Shown piece after piece: positions 1 to 5,149 of a stretch of 7,159 nucleotides of DNA. The notes under the pieces are model-generated. The model was not told where the DNA came from and did no database searches. It saw only the letters and a list, made by a program, of their open reading frames with translations. How positions within the stretch are numbered: position 1 is the first letter of the stretch; each line of letters opens with the position of its first letter. The translations under genes were made by a program, and so were the position numbers. The stretch is from Bacteroidota bacterium (GTDB lineage: Bacteria; Bacteroidota; Bacteroidia; B-17B0; Aurantibacillaceae), in NCBI GenBank assembly GCA_025360565.1, contig JANYBY010000107.1, forward strand, positions 1-7,159, in the 5' to 3' direction.

Positions 1-94
1 GCAAGATCAAGTTAAAACAGCTGTTAAATTCATAGAAAACCCCTTTTTTATCAAGGGCAAAAGTTTTTTAGTTTATATGGAATACTACGGTTAA
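1..94 (+). CDS. 3' end of an unidentified gene (partial)
   Basis: The second reading frame is open from base 2 to a TAA at 92-94 and gives a 30-residue C-terminal tail ending in VYMEYYG. The other two forward frames are not convincing; frame 1 stops at once. The tail is Lys-rich and aromatic, with no motif I recognise, so the function cannot be given. It runs in the same direction as the secreted-protein gene that follows. It could be a chance open frame, although its position at the window edge and the lack of any other gene here make a gene end more likely than not. Confidence 0.4.
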   Translation, partial: QDQVKTAVKFIENPFFIKGKSFLVYMEYYG

Positions 95-137
95 ATTTGC
101 CTCCAATTAGTTTAAAAACGGCCTTATTTTAAAAACC

Positions 138-692
138 ATAAAATATGTAGTTTTATTAGGAGCTTTCCTTTTTTCTTTTACTGCCTTTGCGCAAACTAAA
201 AAAAAGGAAAAAGAAGCCAAAGTGTTTCCAAAGCCTGTAGATATTAAGAATCTTTTGTTTTATGTGCAGCGTACCTTTAATATTAATACGCTTATTTATG
301 CCCTGAATGTGAATGATAAAGGAGAATTGGATGAAAAAAAACCGATCAAAATTTACTGGATCAATTATACCAAGGACGGTAGTATTGAAGACTTAAATTT
401 TATTCAACGTAAATACGCCTATGGCGTTGATATTAAAATGGTAGATACAACAAAAAAATCCTACGCTTTTAATTTTGTATCCTACAAAAAGAAACAGATC
501 TTTTTAATTAAATCTGCAATAGATAATAAGTACGAAGCATTTATGTATTTAAGTAATAAACTTATTTTGCTGCAAAGAGTTTTTATTCAAATAGAAGGCG
601 GTTCTTTTTGGGCCCCGAAAGTAAAATACCTTGAGGTTACCGGTAAAGACCCTATTAAGGGAGATGAAGTAATTGAACGAATTATTCCTTAG
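138..692 (+). CDS. Secreted DUF4833-like protein of unknown function, start codon not ATG
   Basis: The frame is open from 111. Translated from about 138 it begins with a clear signal peptide: a Lys, a hydrophobic run YVVLLGAFLFSFTAF, then AQ as a likely signal peptidase I site. The mature part is about 160 residues. It opens with a Lys-rich linker, then FPKPVDIKNLLFYVQRTFN, NTLIYALN, IYWINY, the run IQRKYAYG and a lysine-rich FVSYKKKQ segment. This pattern is what I recall for DUF4833, a small secreted or periplasmic family of Bacteroidota with no known function. The only in-frame ATG/GTG-type start is GTG at 222, which would remove the signal peptide. Upstream, only ATT (126) or ATA (138) could initiate. 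The ATG at 145 is out of frame and is followed directly by TAG. The true start is therefore uncertain: a rare start codon, a start-codon mutation or a base error. The family call rests on remembered motif resemblance. Confidence 0.7.
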   Translation: MKYVVLLGAFLFSFTAFAQTKKKEKEAKVFPKPVDIKNLLFYVQRTFNINTLIYALNVNDKGELDEKKPIKIYWINYTKDGSIEDLNFIQRKYAYGVDIKMVDTTKKSYAFNFVSYKKKQIFLIKSAIDNKYEAFMYLSNKLILLQRVFIQIEGGSFWAPKVKYLEVTGKDPIKGDEVIERIIP

Positions 693-696
693 TTTA

Positions 697-783
697 AACA
701 CAAAGCACACTAAGATTTAGCAAAGTGCTCAAAGAAATTATAATAGCGCACTTAGCGCCTTCTTCGCGCTCTTTGCGGTTAAA
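697..783. repeat. Degenerate CAAAG/CTTTG interspersed repeat between convergent genes
   Basis: This noncoding stretch is built of short AAAG-rich units on its left side (CACAAAGCACAC, GCAAAGTGCTCAAAG) and their complements on its right (GCGCACTTAGCGCC, GCGCTCTTTGCGGTTAAA). The two halves form a long imperfect inverted repeat. Similar 'CACAAAG...CTTTGCGGTTAA' elements recur in Bacteroidota intergenic DNA. It lies between the stop codons of two convergent genes and could end transcription from both sides, but no clean stem with a U tract is seen. Confidence 0.55.
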
Positions 784-786
784 GGA

Positions 787-1572
787 TTAAGGTCTCGGAA
801 ACATCCCGTCTAACAAAGAGTCTCTGAATTTTCTTGGTAAAATTTTACTCAGCACAACCAGCATATTTACATCGCCTGAAGGAACAATTAAATATTTTTT
901 ATGCCCGTTTGCTTGCTTAAGAATTTTTTCGGCAACAACGGCTGTCTTCATTAATTTACGCGGCGTTTCTTTTTTCATCCAAGCCGGTGCGTTCTTCACT
1001 TCATTATGAAATTGCGGCGTATCCATATCGCCCGGACAAGCGGTGTACACATTTATATTTTTGCTCAATAATTCTCTGCGTAAAGCCTCTCCAAAATTTA
1101 CTATGCCCGCTTTGGCTGCGCAATACATTGAATAGCCCGCAGCGCCCATTAATCCGAAGCCCGAAGAGATCATCAATAATTTAGAACCGCTTTGAAGCAA
1201 GGGTAAAAATTGATAAGCCGATAAAATTGTTCCCCAAAGATCTATCTCAAGATCCTGTTTTATTTCGGCAGTGTTTTTATATTCAGAAAGCAATTTTGTA
1301 GTTACAACACCCGCGTTTAAAATTAAATAATCAATTTGTTTGTACTCATCTTTTATTTGATTGAATGCTTTTTGCAATGCGCTTTCATCCGTAATATCAC
1401 ACGAAATGCCTTTTGCGGTAATACTCAATGCCGTTAAAGCGGCAACAGCTTGCGTTATTTTTTCCTGGTTGCGGGCCATTATAACAATGCTGTATCCCTG
1501 CTTTCCTAATATTTCGGCTAAGGCATAACCCAATCCTGATGAACCTCCGGTAATAACTGCTACTTTTTTCAT
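787..1572 (-). CDS. SDR-family NAD(P)H reductase resembling 3-ketosphinganine reductase
   Basis: A 261-residue classical short-chain dehydrogenase. The dinucleotide site TGGSSGLG is at 8-15, followed by ARN at 33-35, whose Arg suggests NADP(H). D59 and NAG (86-88) are present, Ser137 lies 13 residues before Tyr150, and Tyr150-x3-Lys154 is the catalytic pair. The Asn normally found near 111 in the active-site tetrad is Asp (EIDLWGT). After the active site, the segment PGDMDTPQF (180-188) and the following acidic stretch resemble the PPDTDTPGF region of eukaryotic 3-ketodihydrosphingosine reductases. The C-terminus is hydrophobic and basic (VLSKILPRKFRD), perhaps for membrane contact. It is the last gene of the minus-strand operon, 99 bases after the oxoamine synthase. 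That neighbour makes a beta-keto amine, so reducing its product to an amino alcohol fits well. A FabG- or DltE-like reductase with another substrate is the alternative. The SDR fold is certain; the substrate is inferred. Confidence 0.9.
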   Translation of the reverse strand: MKKVAVITGGSSGLGYALAEILGKQGYSIVIMARNQEKITQAVAALTALSITAKGISCDITDESALQKAFNQIKDEYKQIDYLILNAGVVTTKLLSEYKNTAEIKQDLEIDLWGTILSAYQFLPLLQSGSKLLMISSGFGLMGAAGYSMYCAAKAGIVNFGEALRRELLSKNINVYTACPGDMDTPQFHNEVKNAPAWMKKETPRKLMKTAVVAEKILKQANGHKKYLIVPSGDVNMLVVLSKILPRKFRDSLLDGMFPRP

Positions 1573-1588
1573 GTGTGTTTTATTTATT

Positions 1589-1668
1589 GAACGCTGATCT
1601 TTATGATAATTAAGATTTATTATGATTTTTATCTGCGCTCATCATAACAATCATACTAATCCGCGTTC
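1589..1668. repeat. Degenerate 80-bp element with inverted ends (GAACGC[T/G]GAT)
   Basis: The gap between the oxoamine synthase and the downstream SDR starts with GAACGCTGAT and ends with ATCCGCGTTC, which are inverted copies of each other with one mismatch. The interior is also partly palindromic around the TTATGAT and ATCATAA words. It resembles the 'GCGGAT...' interspersed repeats common in Bacteroidota. Its position inside an apparent operon means it would be transcribed and could fold between the two genes. Confidence 0.5.
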
Positions 1669-1671
1669 CAT

Positions 1672-2973
1672 TTATTTTAATAAAAAATCAAATTTACCCG
1701 CGGCATCCAAAATAATATCAGCCGCTTTTTTCAATTGTGCTTCGGTGTGTTCAGATGTAATAAACATTCTGATCCTCGCTTCATTTCTTGGTACTGCCGG
1801 AAATTGAATAATGCTTGTATCTAATCCCTTGCGTTGTAAATAATCGTTTAAGGCCAGGGTTTTGCTTTCAGCTCCAAAATGTACAATTACCACCCATGCA
1901 TCGCCTTCGCTTAATTTTACTTTTCCATCCAATAAACTTCTGTAATATTTTGCGTTTGATTTTAATCTTTTTCTTCTTTCATCACCCATCGGGCCATTTG
2001 CCAGCTCAATCACTTTCACCATTCCGCCTGTTACCGCAGGGTCTAAGGCACATGAAAACATTCTGCATTTTGCATACCAGTTCATGTATTTAATAATTTC
2101 TTTTTTCGCGTAAACAGCACCACCAACACCGCCAAATGCTTTGCTAAAGGTCATTACGTAAAGGTCAACATCTTCTAAAACGCCTTGCATTTCGCAAACG
2201 CCGCGTCCGTTGTCGCCCGCTACTACAGCAGAATGTGCTTCATCCACCAAAGTAAAAGCGCCGTATTGTTTTGCCAAACGTACTACATCTTTTAAATTTC
2301 CGTAATCACCGTCACCGCTGTAAATACCTTCCACACAAATAAGGACACGCGTAAAATCATCGCATTGAGCCTTTAATAATTCTTCTAGGTGCGCCATATC
2401 ATTGTGCCGGAAGAAAGACATATCTCCGCCTGAAAGCTTTGCGCCTTCTACAATTGACATGTGCGATGCCGCATCCATAATAACTTTATGACCGGGTTTT
2501 ATAAATGCGGAGATGGCTCCTAAATTAACGCTGTAACCGGCGGTAAATAATGAAACCCCACGGCCGGGAAGATCAAAAAATTTCTCTAACGCTTTTTCCA
2601 ATTCTTTATGTATAGTGTAAGTTCCGCTAATAACGGGCGAACTGGAAGCACCCAGGCCGTATTGAGCCACTGCGTTTTGCGCGGCCTTAATAACATCGGG
2701 GTGATAACTGAAACCTAAATAATTGTAGCTTGATAAATTTATAATATGAATTGATTCACCGTTTTCTCTGTGAAGATCGGTTTCGGTTGTTTGCGTACCC
2801 GAACGAGCAGCTTCGAAGGTGTACATTTTTTTATCGTTTAAAATATCAACGTATTCCGAAAACAATTCTATTTCTTCTAAATCGGCCGACATGTTCATCA
2901 TAAACATATCGTAAGTGTACTCCGAAAAATGTTCGTGTACGTGCTTTTTAAGGCTTGCCTCTAAGTTTGACAT
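1672..2973 (-). CDS. PLP-dependent alpha-oxoamine synthase (SPT/CFAT/BioF/KBL family)
   Basis: A fold-type I PLP enzyme of 433 residues. Family members join an acyl thioester to an amino acid with decarboxylation to give an alpha-amino ketone. Visible landmarks: NYLGF (84-88), GTYTIHKELE (117-126), the PLP-stacking His171 (SHMSIVEGAKLSGG), DEAH (D244, H247), the Schiff-base Lys278 in TFSKAFGG, and ARIRMFITSEHT (399-410), whose Arg normally holds the amino-acid carboxylate. There is an extra N-terminal segment of roughly 40 residues rich in acidic and aromatic residues (MFMMNMSADLEEIELF) compared with BioF. The usual Arg of the G-x-G-x-S-R loop is Pro113 (GASSSP). The ATG lies one base after the stop of the upstream SDR, so the two are co-translated. 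With an ACP in the operon, the acyl donor is probably acyl-ACP, as I recall for cysteate acyl-ACP transferase in sulfonolipid synthesis and for Caulobacter sphingolipid genes. Biotin synthesis is unlikely because no bio genes are nearby. The amino acid used cannot be read from the sequence. Confidence 0.93.
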   Translation of the reverse strand: MSNLEASLKKHVHEHFSEYTYDMFMMNMSADLEEIELFSEYVDILNDKKMYTFEAARSGTQTTETDLHRENGESIHIINLSSYNYLGFSYHPDVIKAAQNAVAQYGLGASSSPVISGTYTIHKELEKALEKFFDLPGRGVSLFTAGYSVNLGAISAFIKPGHKVIMDAASHMSIVEGAKLSGGDMSFFRHNDMAHLEELLKAQCDDFTRVLICVEGIYSGDGDYGNLKDVVRLAKQYGAFTLVDEAHSAVVAGDNGRGVCEMQGVLEDVDLYVMTFSKAFGGVGGAVYAKKEIIKYMNWYAKCRMFSCALDPAVTGGMVKVIELANGPMGDERRKRLKSNAKYYRSLLDGKVKLSEGDAWVVIVHFGAESKTLALNDYLQRKGLDTSIIQFPAVPRNEARIRMFITSEHTEAQLKKAADIILDAAGKFDFLLK

Positions 2974-2974
2974 A

Positions 2975-3799
2975 TTAAACCGGTTTTAATTTCTTTTTTT
3001 GAGCGCGGGTGTAAATATCCATAATGTTGTCGAAAAAGCTGGTGCCTTTGTCAACAGTTATGGTTTGTCCGCTTATGGTATCGCAATAACCCGAACACAA
3101 GCCCACAATGGCTTCAGAAAGTTCTTCGGGCTGTATCCAGTAATTATCGGGTACAAATTGTTTTGCAAAATCTTCCAGGTCTTTTCCAAAAGTTGCTTCA
3201 AGCGATTTGGTTTTAATGGCGCGCGAACGAACCGCGTTAATACACACATCGAATTTTCGTAAACGGTAATTAAGGTATTTTACAAAAACCTCCATCACAG
3301 TTTTTGATGCTGCAACAAAGTCGTACCCGATAGAATAATCTGTTGGGCCGGTAGAAGAAACGCCGATAATGTATTTTGGATAATGACCAAAAGCCGCAAA
3401 AATTTCTTTGGTGTACGAGATCATTGGCCAGGTAGAGTAGGAGATACTTTGTTTTAATCCTTTTAAAGTATAATCTTCAAAACAATTAATAACCATTGCC
3501 TGCGACACATTGCTGATAAAAATATCAATCTTTTTTACCCCTTGTTTTTTTACATCTTCCAGCAAAGCTTTTGTTTCGTCGTTCTTCGAAACATCTGCCG
3601 CATGTAAAATGGGTTTTGGTGCTTTTACTTTTGCAAATTCTTTGTAAATGGCTTCATCATCATGGTCGCCCCAGCGATAGGTTAAAATACAAAGCGCACC
3701 TCTTTTGCCGAATGATAAGCCGGTTTCTAAACCAATACCTCTGGTTCCGCCGGTTATTAAAACTACTTTACCGGTGAAATCTAAAAAAGTATTCTGCAT
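2975..3799 (-). CDS. FabL-like SDR, probable enoyl-thioester reductase (paralogue 1)
   Basis: A 274-residue SDR with the nucleotide loop TGGTRGIG at 16-23. The classical Tyr-x3-Lys is absent: position 162 is Val. Instead Tyr159-X6-Lys166 (YDFVAASK) is present, the signature of FabI/FabL enoyl reductases. The spacing from the SSTG motif (148-151) to Tyr159, with another Tyr at 155, matches FabL of Bacillus as I remember it. The end GQTITVDKG (244-252) also matches FabL, and a Lys-rich tail of about 20 residues follows. Features shared only with the second SDR of this cluster are ISNVS, a Trp-Pro-Met segment, FGxYPKYxIGxSSxGP and KYLNY. It is the second gene of the operon, 94 bases after the ACP and one base before the oxoamine synthase. 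The likely substrate is a double bond or keto group of an ACP-bound chain. Enoyl reduction is inferred from the motif; annotation pipelines would probably call it a 3-oxoacyl-ACP reductase. Confidence 0.88.
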   Translation of the reverse strand: MQNTFLDFTGKVVLITGGTRGIGLETGLSFGKRGALCILTYRWGDHDDEAIYKEFAKVKAPKPILHAADVSKNDETKALLEDVKKQGVKKIDIFISNVSQAMVINCFEDYTLKGLKQSISYSTWPMISYTKEIFAAFGHYPKYIIGVSSTGPTDYSIGYDFVAASKTVMEVFVKYLNYRLRKFDVCINAVRSRAIKTKSLEATFGKDLEDFAKQFVPDNYWIQPEELSEAIVGLCSGYCDTISGQTITVDKGTSFFDNIMDIYTRAQKKKLKPV

Positions 3800-3828
3800 G
3801 ATAGATAATTTTTAAAATTTTTTTAGAA

Positions 3829-3861
3829 AGACCTGAAAGGTTTTTAAAACCTGTCAGGTCT
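3829..3861. repeat. Near-perfect 33-bp palindrome inside the operon
   Basis: AGACCTGAAAGGTTTT and AAAACCTGTCAGGTCT are inverted copies over 16 bases with a single mismatch, separated by one base. A second small dyad, GGCTTTAAGCC (3866-3876), follows at once. The AGACCTGACAGGT-type palindrome is one I recognise as recurring in Bacteroidota genomes. It sits between the ACP stop and the first SDR start, so the mRNA of the operon carries a strong hairpin after the ACP gene. It could act as a partial terminator or mRNA stabiliser that keeps ACP above the enzymes. Confidence 0.8.
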
Positions 3862-3893
3862 CTTTGGCTTTAAGCCTGCAAGGCCCCTAAACT

Positions 3894-4136
3894 TTATTTA
3901 GTAGCAAATGCCTCAAACTTATCAATTAAACCTGAAATGTTTTTAATATCAGATAGTTCTGTACGCGGAATTTTAACTTTAAGTTCGCGCATTGCGCCCG
4001 AAACAATTTCAACAATATCTAAACTATTAGCTCCGTAATCAGTAAACTTTTTTTCAGGATCTACCTTTTCTGTAATGCCCGGAACAGATTTAACTAAATG
4101 CTTCTCAATAACTTTTAAAATTTCTTCTCTTTCCAT
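3894..4136 (-). CDS. Acyl carrier protein (discrete, beta-branching donor-ACP-like)
   Basis: An 80-residue acidic helical protein of normal ACP length. The phosphopantetheine attachment site is Ser38 in YGANSLDIVEIV; the usual Asp before the Ser is Asn, a GANS form rather than the GxDS of fatty-acid AcpP. The GANS motif, EIV after it and the later KIPRTELSDIKNISGL stretch resemble the stand-alone carrier proteins of polyketide beta-branching cassettes (AcpK type) as I recall them. It is the first gene of the minus-strand operon and faces the crotonase gene across a shared promoter region. Its role would be to hold the acyl chain for the two FabL-like SDRs, the crotonase and finally the oxoamine synthase. 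No phosphopantetheinyl transferase is in the window, so the housekeeping one would have to load it. Confidence 0.95.
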   Translation of the reverse strand: MEREEILKVIEKHLVKSVPGITEKVDPEKKFTDYGANSLDIVEIVSGAMRELKVKIPRTELSDIKNISGLIDKFEAFATK

Positions 4137-4174
4137 TTTGAAATGTTAATTTTTGGTTTGTTTTTATAAGGCAT

Positions 4175-4182
4175 CAAATTTA
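4175..4182 (-). promoter_or_regulatory. Candidate -7 box of the acp operon (TAAATTTG)
   Basis: Read on the minus strand, the octamer exactly matches the Bacteroidota -7 consensus TAnnTTTG and lies about 40 bases upstream of the ACP start. A TTG occurs only 11 bases further upstream, which is too close for a normal -33 box, so the promoter call is weak. Confidence 0.35.
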
Positions 4183-4288
4183 CTAAAAAATTACAATGCG
4201 GGGGTTAAGATAGATGAAAAATAAAAATTGGTAATTATTAGTTATTAACAGGCTAATTGTCTGTTTTTGAGCCACATTTTATTCAACT

Positions 4289-4320
4289 TTGTTCAGATTA
4301 CCAATGAGTTAATATATTTT
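4289..4320 (+). promoter_or_regulatory. Candidate promoter of the crotonase-SDR pair (TTG-N21-TATATTTT)
   Basis: TTG at 4289-4291 is followed after 21 bases by TATATTTT (4313-4320), which differs from the TAnnTTTG consensus of Bacteroidota primary promoters only in its last base. Transcription would start near 4327 and leave a leader of about 58 bases before the ATG at 4385. It is the best match in the spacer for this strand, but such AT-rich matches are frequent. Confidence 0.35.
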
Positions 4321-4384
4321 TACTATTTTTACTGCCTATTAAATCGCAAAAACCGCAATTTTACCGTTATAATTCCAAATTAAG

Positions 4385-5149
4385 ATGAATTCTTCCAAAA
4401 AAGGTAAATTAGTCACACTTTCTATCGATTCATCGCATATTGGTACTTTAAAAATGAACGATGCCGCCGGTAAAAACGGATTAAGTCCCGACTTTATTGA
4501 AGATCTTATTCATTGCTTAAACGAAGCTAAAAGTAACGATGAACTTAAGGTTTTAATAATTAGTGGTTTGCCCGATGTTTTTAACTCCGGGGCCGATCTG
4601 GAAACTCTTATTAGACTGTGTAAAAAGGAAATAAAACCGGTAGATATTATATTGTCTAAAATGATCCTTGATATTCCTATTCCCGTTATTTCAGCCATGG
4701 AAGGCCATGCTATTGGAGGTGGATTAGCTTTAGGATTGTGCGCCGACATTGCCATTTTAGCCGAAGAAAGCCGTTATGGTTGCTCGTTTATGAATATGGG
4801 CTTTACCCCGGGCATGGGCATAACAAAATTAATGGAGCATTATATGTCGCCGGCGGTGGCGCAAGAAATGCAATACACCGGCAATAATTATTCGGGCAAA
4901 AGTTTACAGGGCAAAACAAACATAAATTATATTTTACCAAAGGCCGAAGTGTTAGAAAAAGCACATATTTTAGCCGAAGCAATGGCCGAAAAACCGCGTT
5001 TGGCTTTATCGGTTTTAAAACGTTACCAAAGTATGGAACGCCGCAAAACCTTTGAAGAAACTTATACTATTGAAACAATGATGCACGAGTTAACTTTTAA
5101 TGAAGAAGAAATTTTAAAAACTATACAGGAAAATTATGTCAAATACTAA
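4385..5149 (+). CDS. Crotonase-fold protein resembling PksI/ECH2 decarboxylases
   Basis: 254 residues with the crotonase oxyanion-hole elements NSGADLE (67-73) and GHAIGGGLALG (107-117). Both glutamates used by true enoyl-CoA hydratases are replaced: Ala115 in GGGLALG and Phe135 in FMNMGFTPGMG. The text ADIAILAEESRYG, FMNMGFTPGMG, ILPKAEVLEKA, AEKPR and MMHELTFNEEE (His234) closely resembles PksI, the ECH2 of Bacillus beta-branching cassettes, which decarboxylates 3-methylglutaconyl-ACP to 3-methylcrotonyl-ACP. PksI, as I recall it, lacks the same two glutamates. The reading is therefore an ACP-dependent decarboxylase or isomerase rather than a hydratase. The gene overlaps the following FabL-like SDR by 14 bases and diverges from the ACP gene. 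No HMG synthase, decarboxylating ketosynthase or ECH1 is present here, so the substrate is unproven. Confidence 0.88.
   Translation: MNSSKKGKLVTLSIDSSHIGTLKMNDAAGKNGLSPDFIEDLIHCLNEAKSNDELKVLIISGLPDVFNSGADLETLIRLCKKEIKPVDIILSKMILDIPIPVISAMEGHAIGGGLALGLCADIAILAEESRYGCSFMNMGFTPGMGITKLMEHYMSPAVAQEMQYTGNNYSGKSLQGKTNINYILPKAEVLEKAHILAEAMAEKPRLALSVLKRYQSMERRKTFEETYTIETMMHELTFNEEEILKTIQENYVKY
5127..5130 (+). promoter_or_regulatory. Shine-Dalgarno AGGA inside the crotonase gene
   Basis: AGGA lies five bases before the ATG at 5136 and within the last codons of the crotonase gene. It supports that ATG as the true start and indicates translational coupling of the two overlapping genes. Most other starts in the window have no such site. 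Confidence 0.6.

Larger units (their letters stand above)
4137..4384. promoter_or_regulatory. Divergent promoter region of the two lipid/polyketide-like operons
   Basis: This AT-rich noncoding spacer lies between two divergent start codons. It should contain promoters for both the acp operon and the crotonase-SDR pair, allowing joint control. No long palindromic operator is obvious; GGTAAT and ATTACC occur as distant inverted hexamers near 4230 and 4297, probably by chance. No regulator gene is encoded in the window. Confidence 0.6.

Noticed and set aside
987..1184. 65-residue forward open frame
   Set aside because: It is antisense to the active-site region of the KDSR-like SDR and has no motif.
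1589..1668. tRNA or small structured RNA gene
   Set aside because: No cloverleaf or CCA-type end can be drawn; the inverted ends fit a degenerate interspersed repeat better.
1622..2093. Two short forward open frames antisense to the oxoamine synthase
   Set aside because: They overlap the conserved C-terminal half of the enzyme and have low-complexity, non-protein-like composition.
1672..2973. BioF in a biotin operon
   Set aside because: No bioA, bioB, bioC or bioD nearby; the neighbours are ACP, SDRs and a PksI-like crotonase, and the protein has an N-terminal extension.
2999..3777. Two short forward open frames antisense to the first FabL-like SDR
   Set aside because: The minus-strand frame has a full set of SDR motifs; the antisense products have none.
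4510..4755. 81-residue open frame on the minus strand
   Set aside because: It is antisense to the crotonase gene, whose protein is well conserved in this region.
4385..5149. Ordinary enoyl-CoA hydratase of beta-oxidation
   Set aside because: Both catalytic glutamate positions are non-acidic (Ala115, Phe135), the sequence follows PksI, and no other beta-oxidation genes are present.
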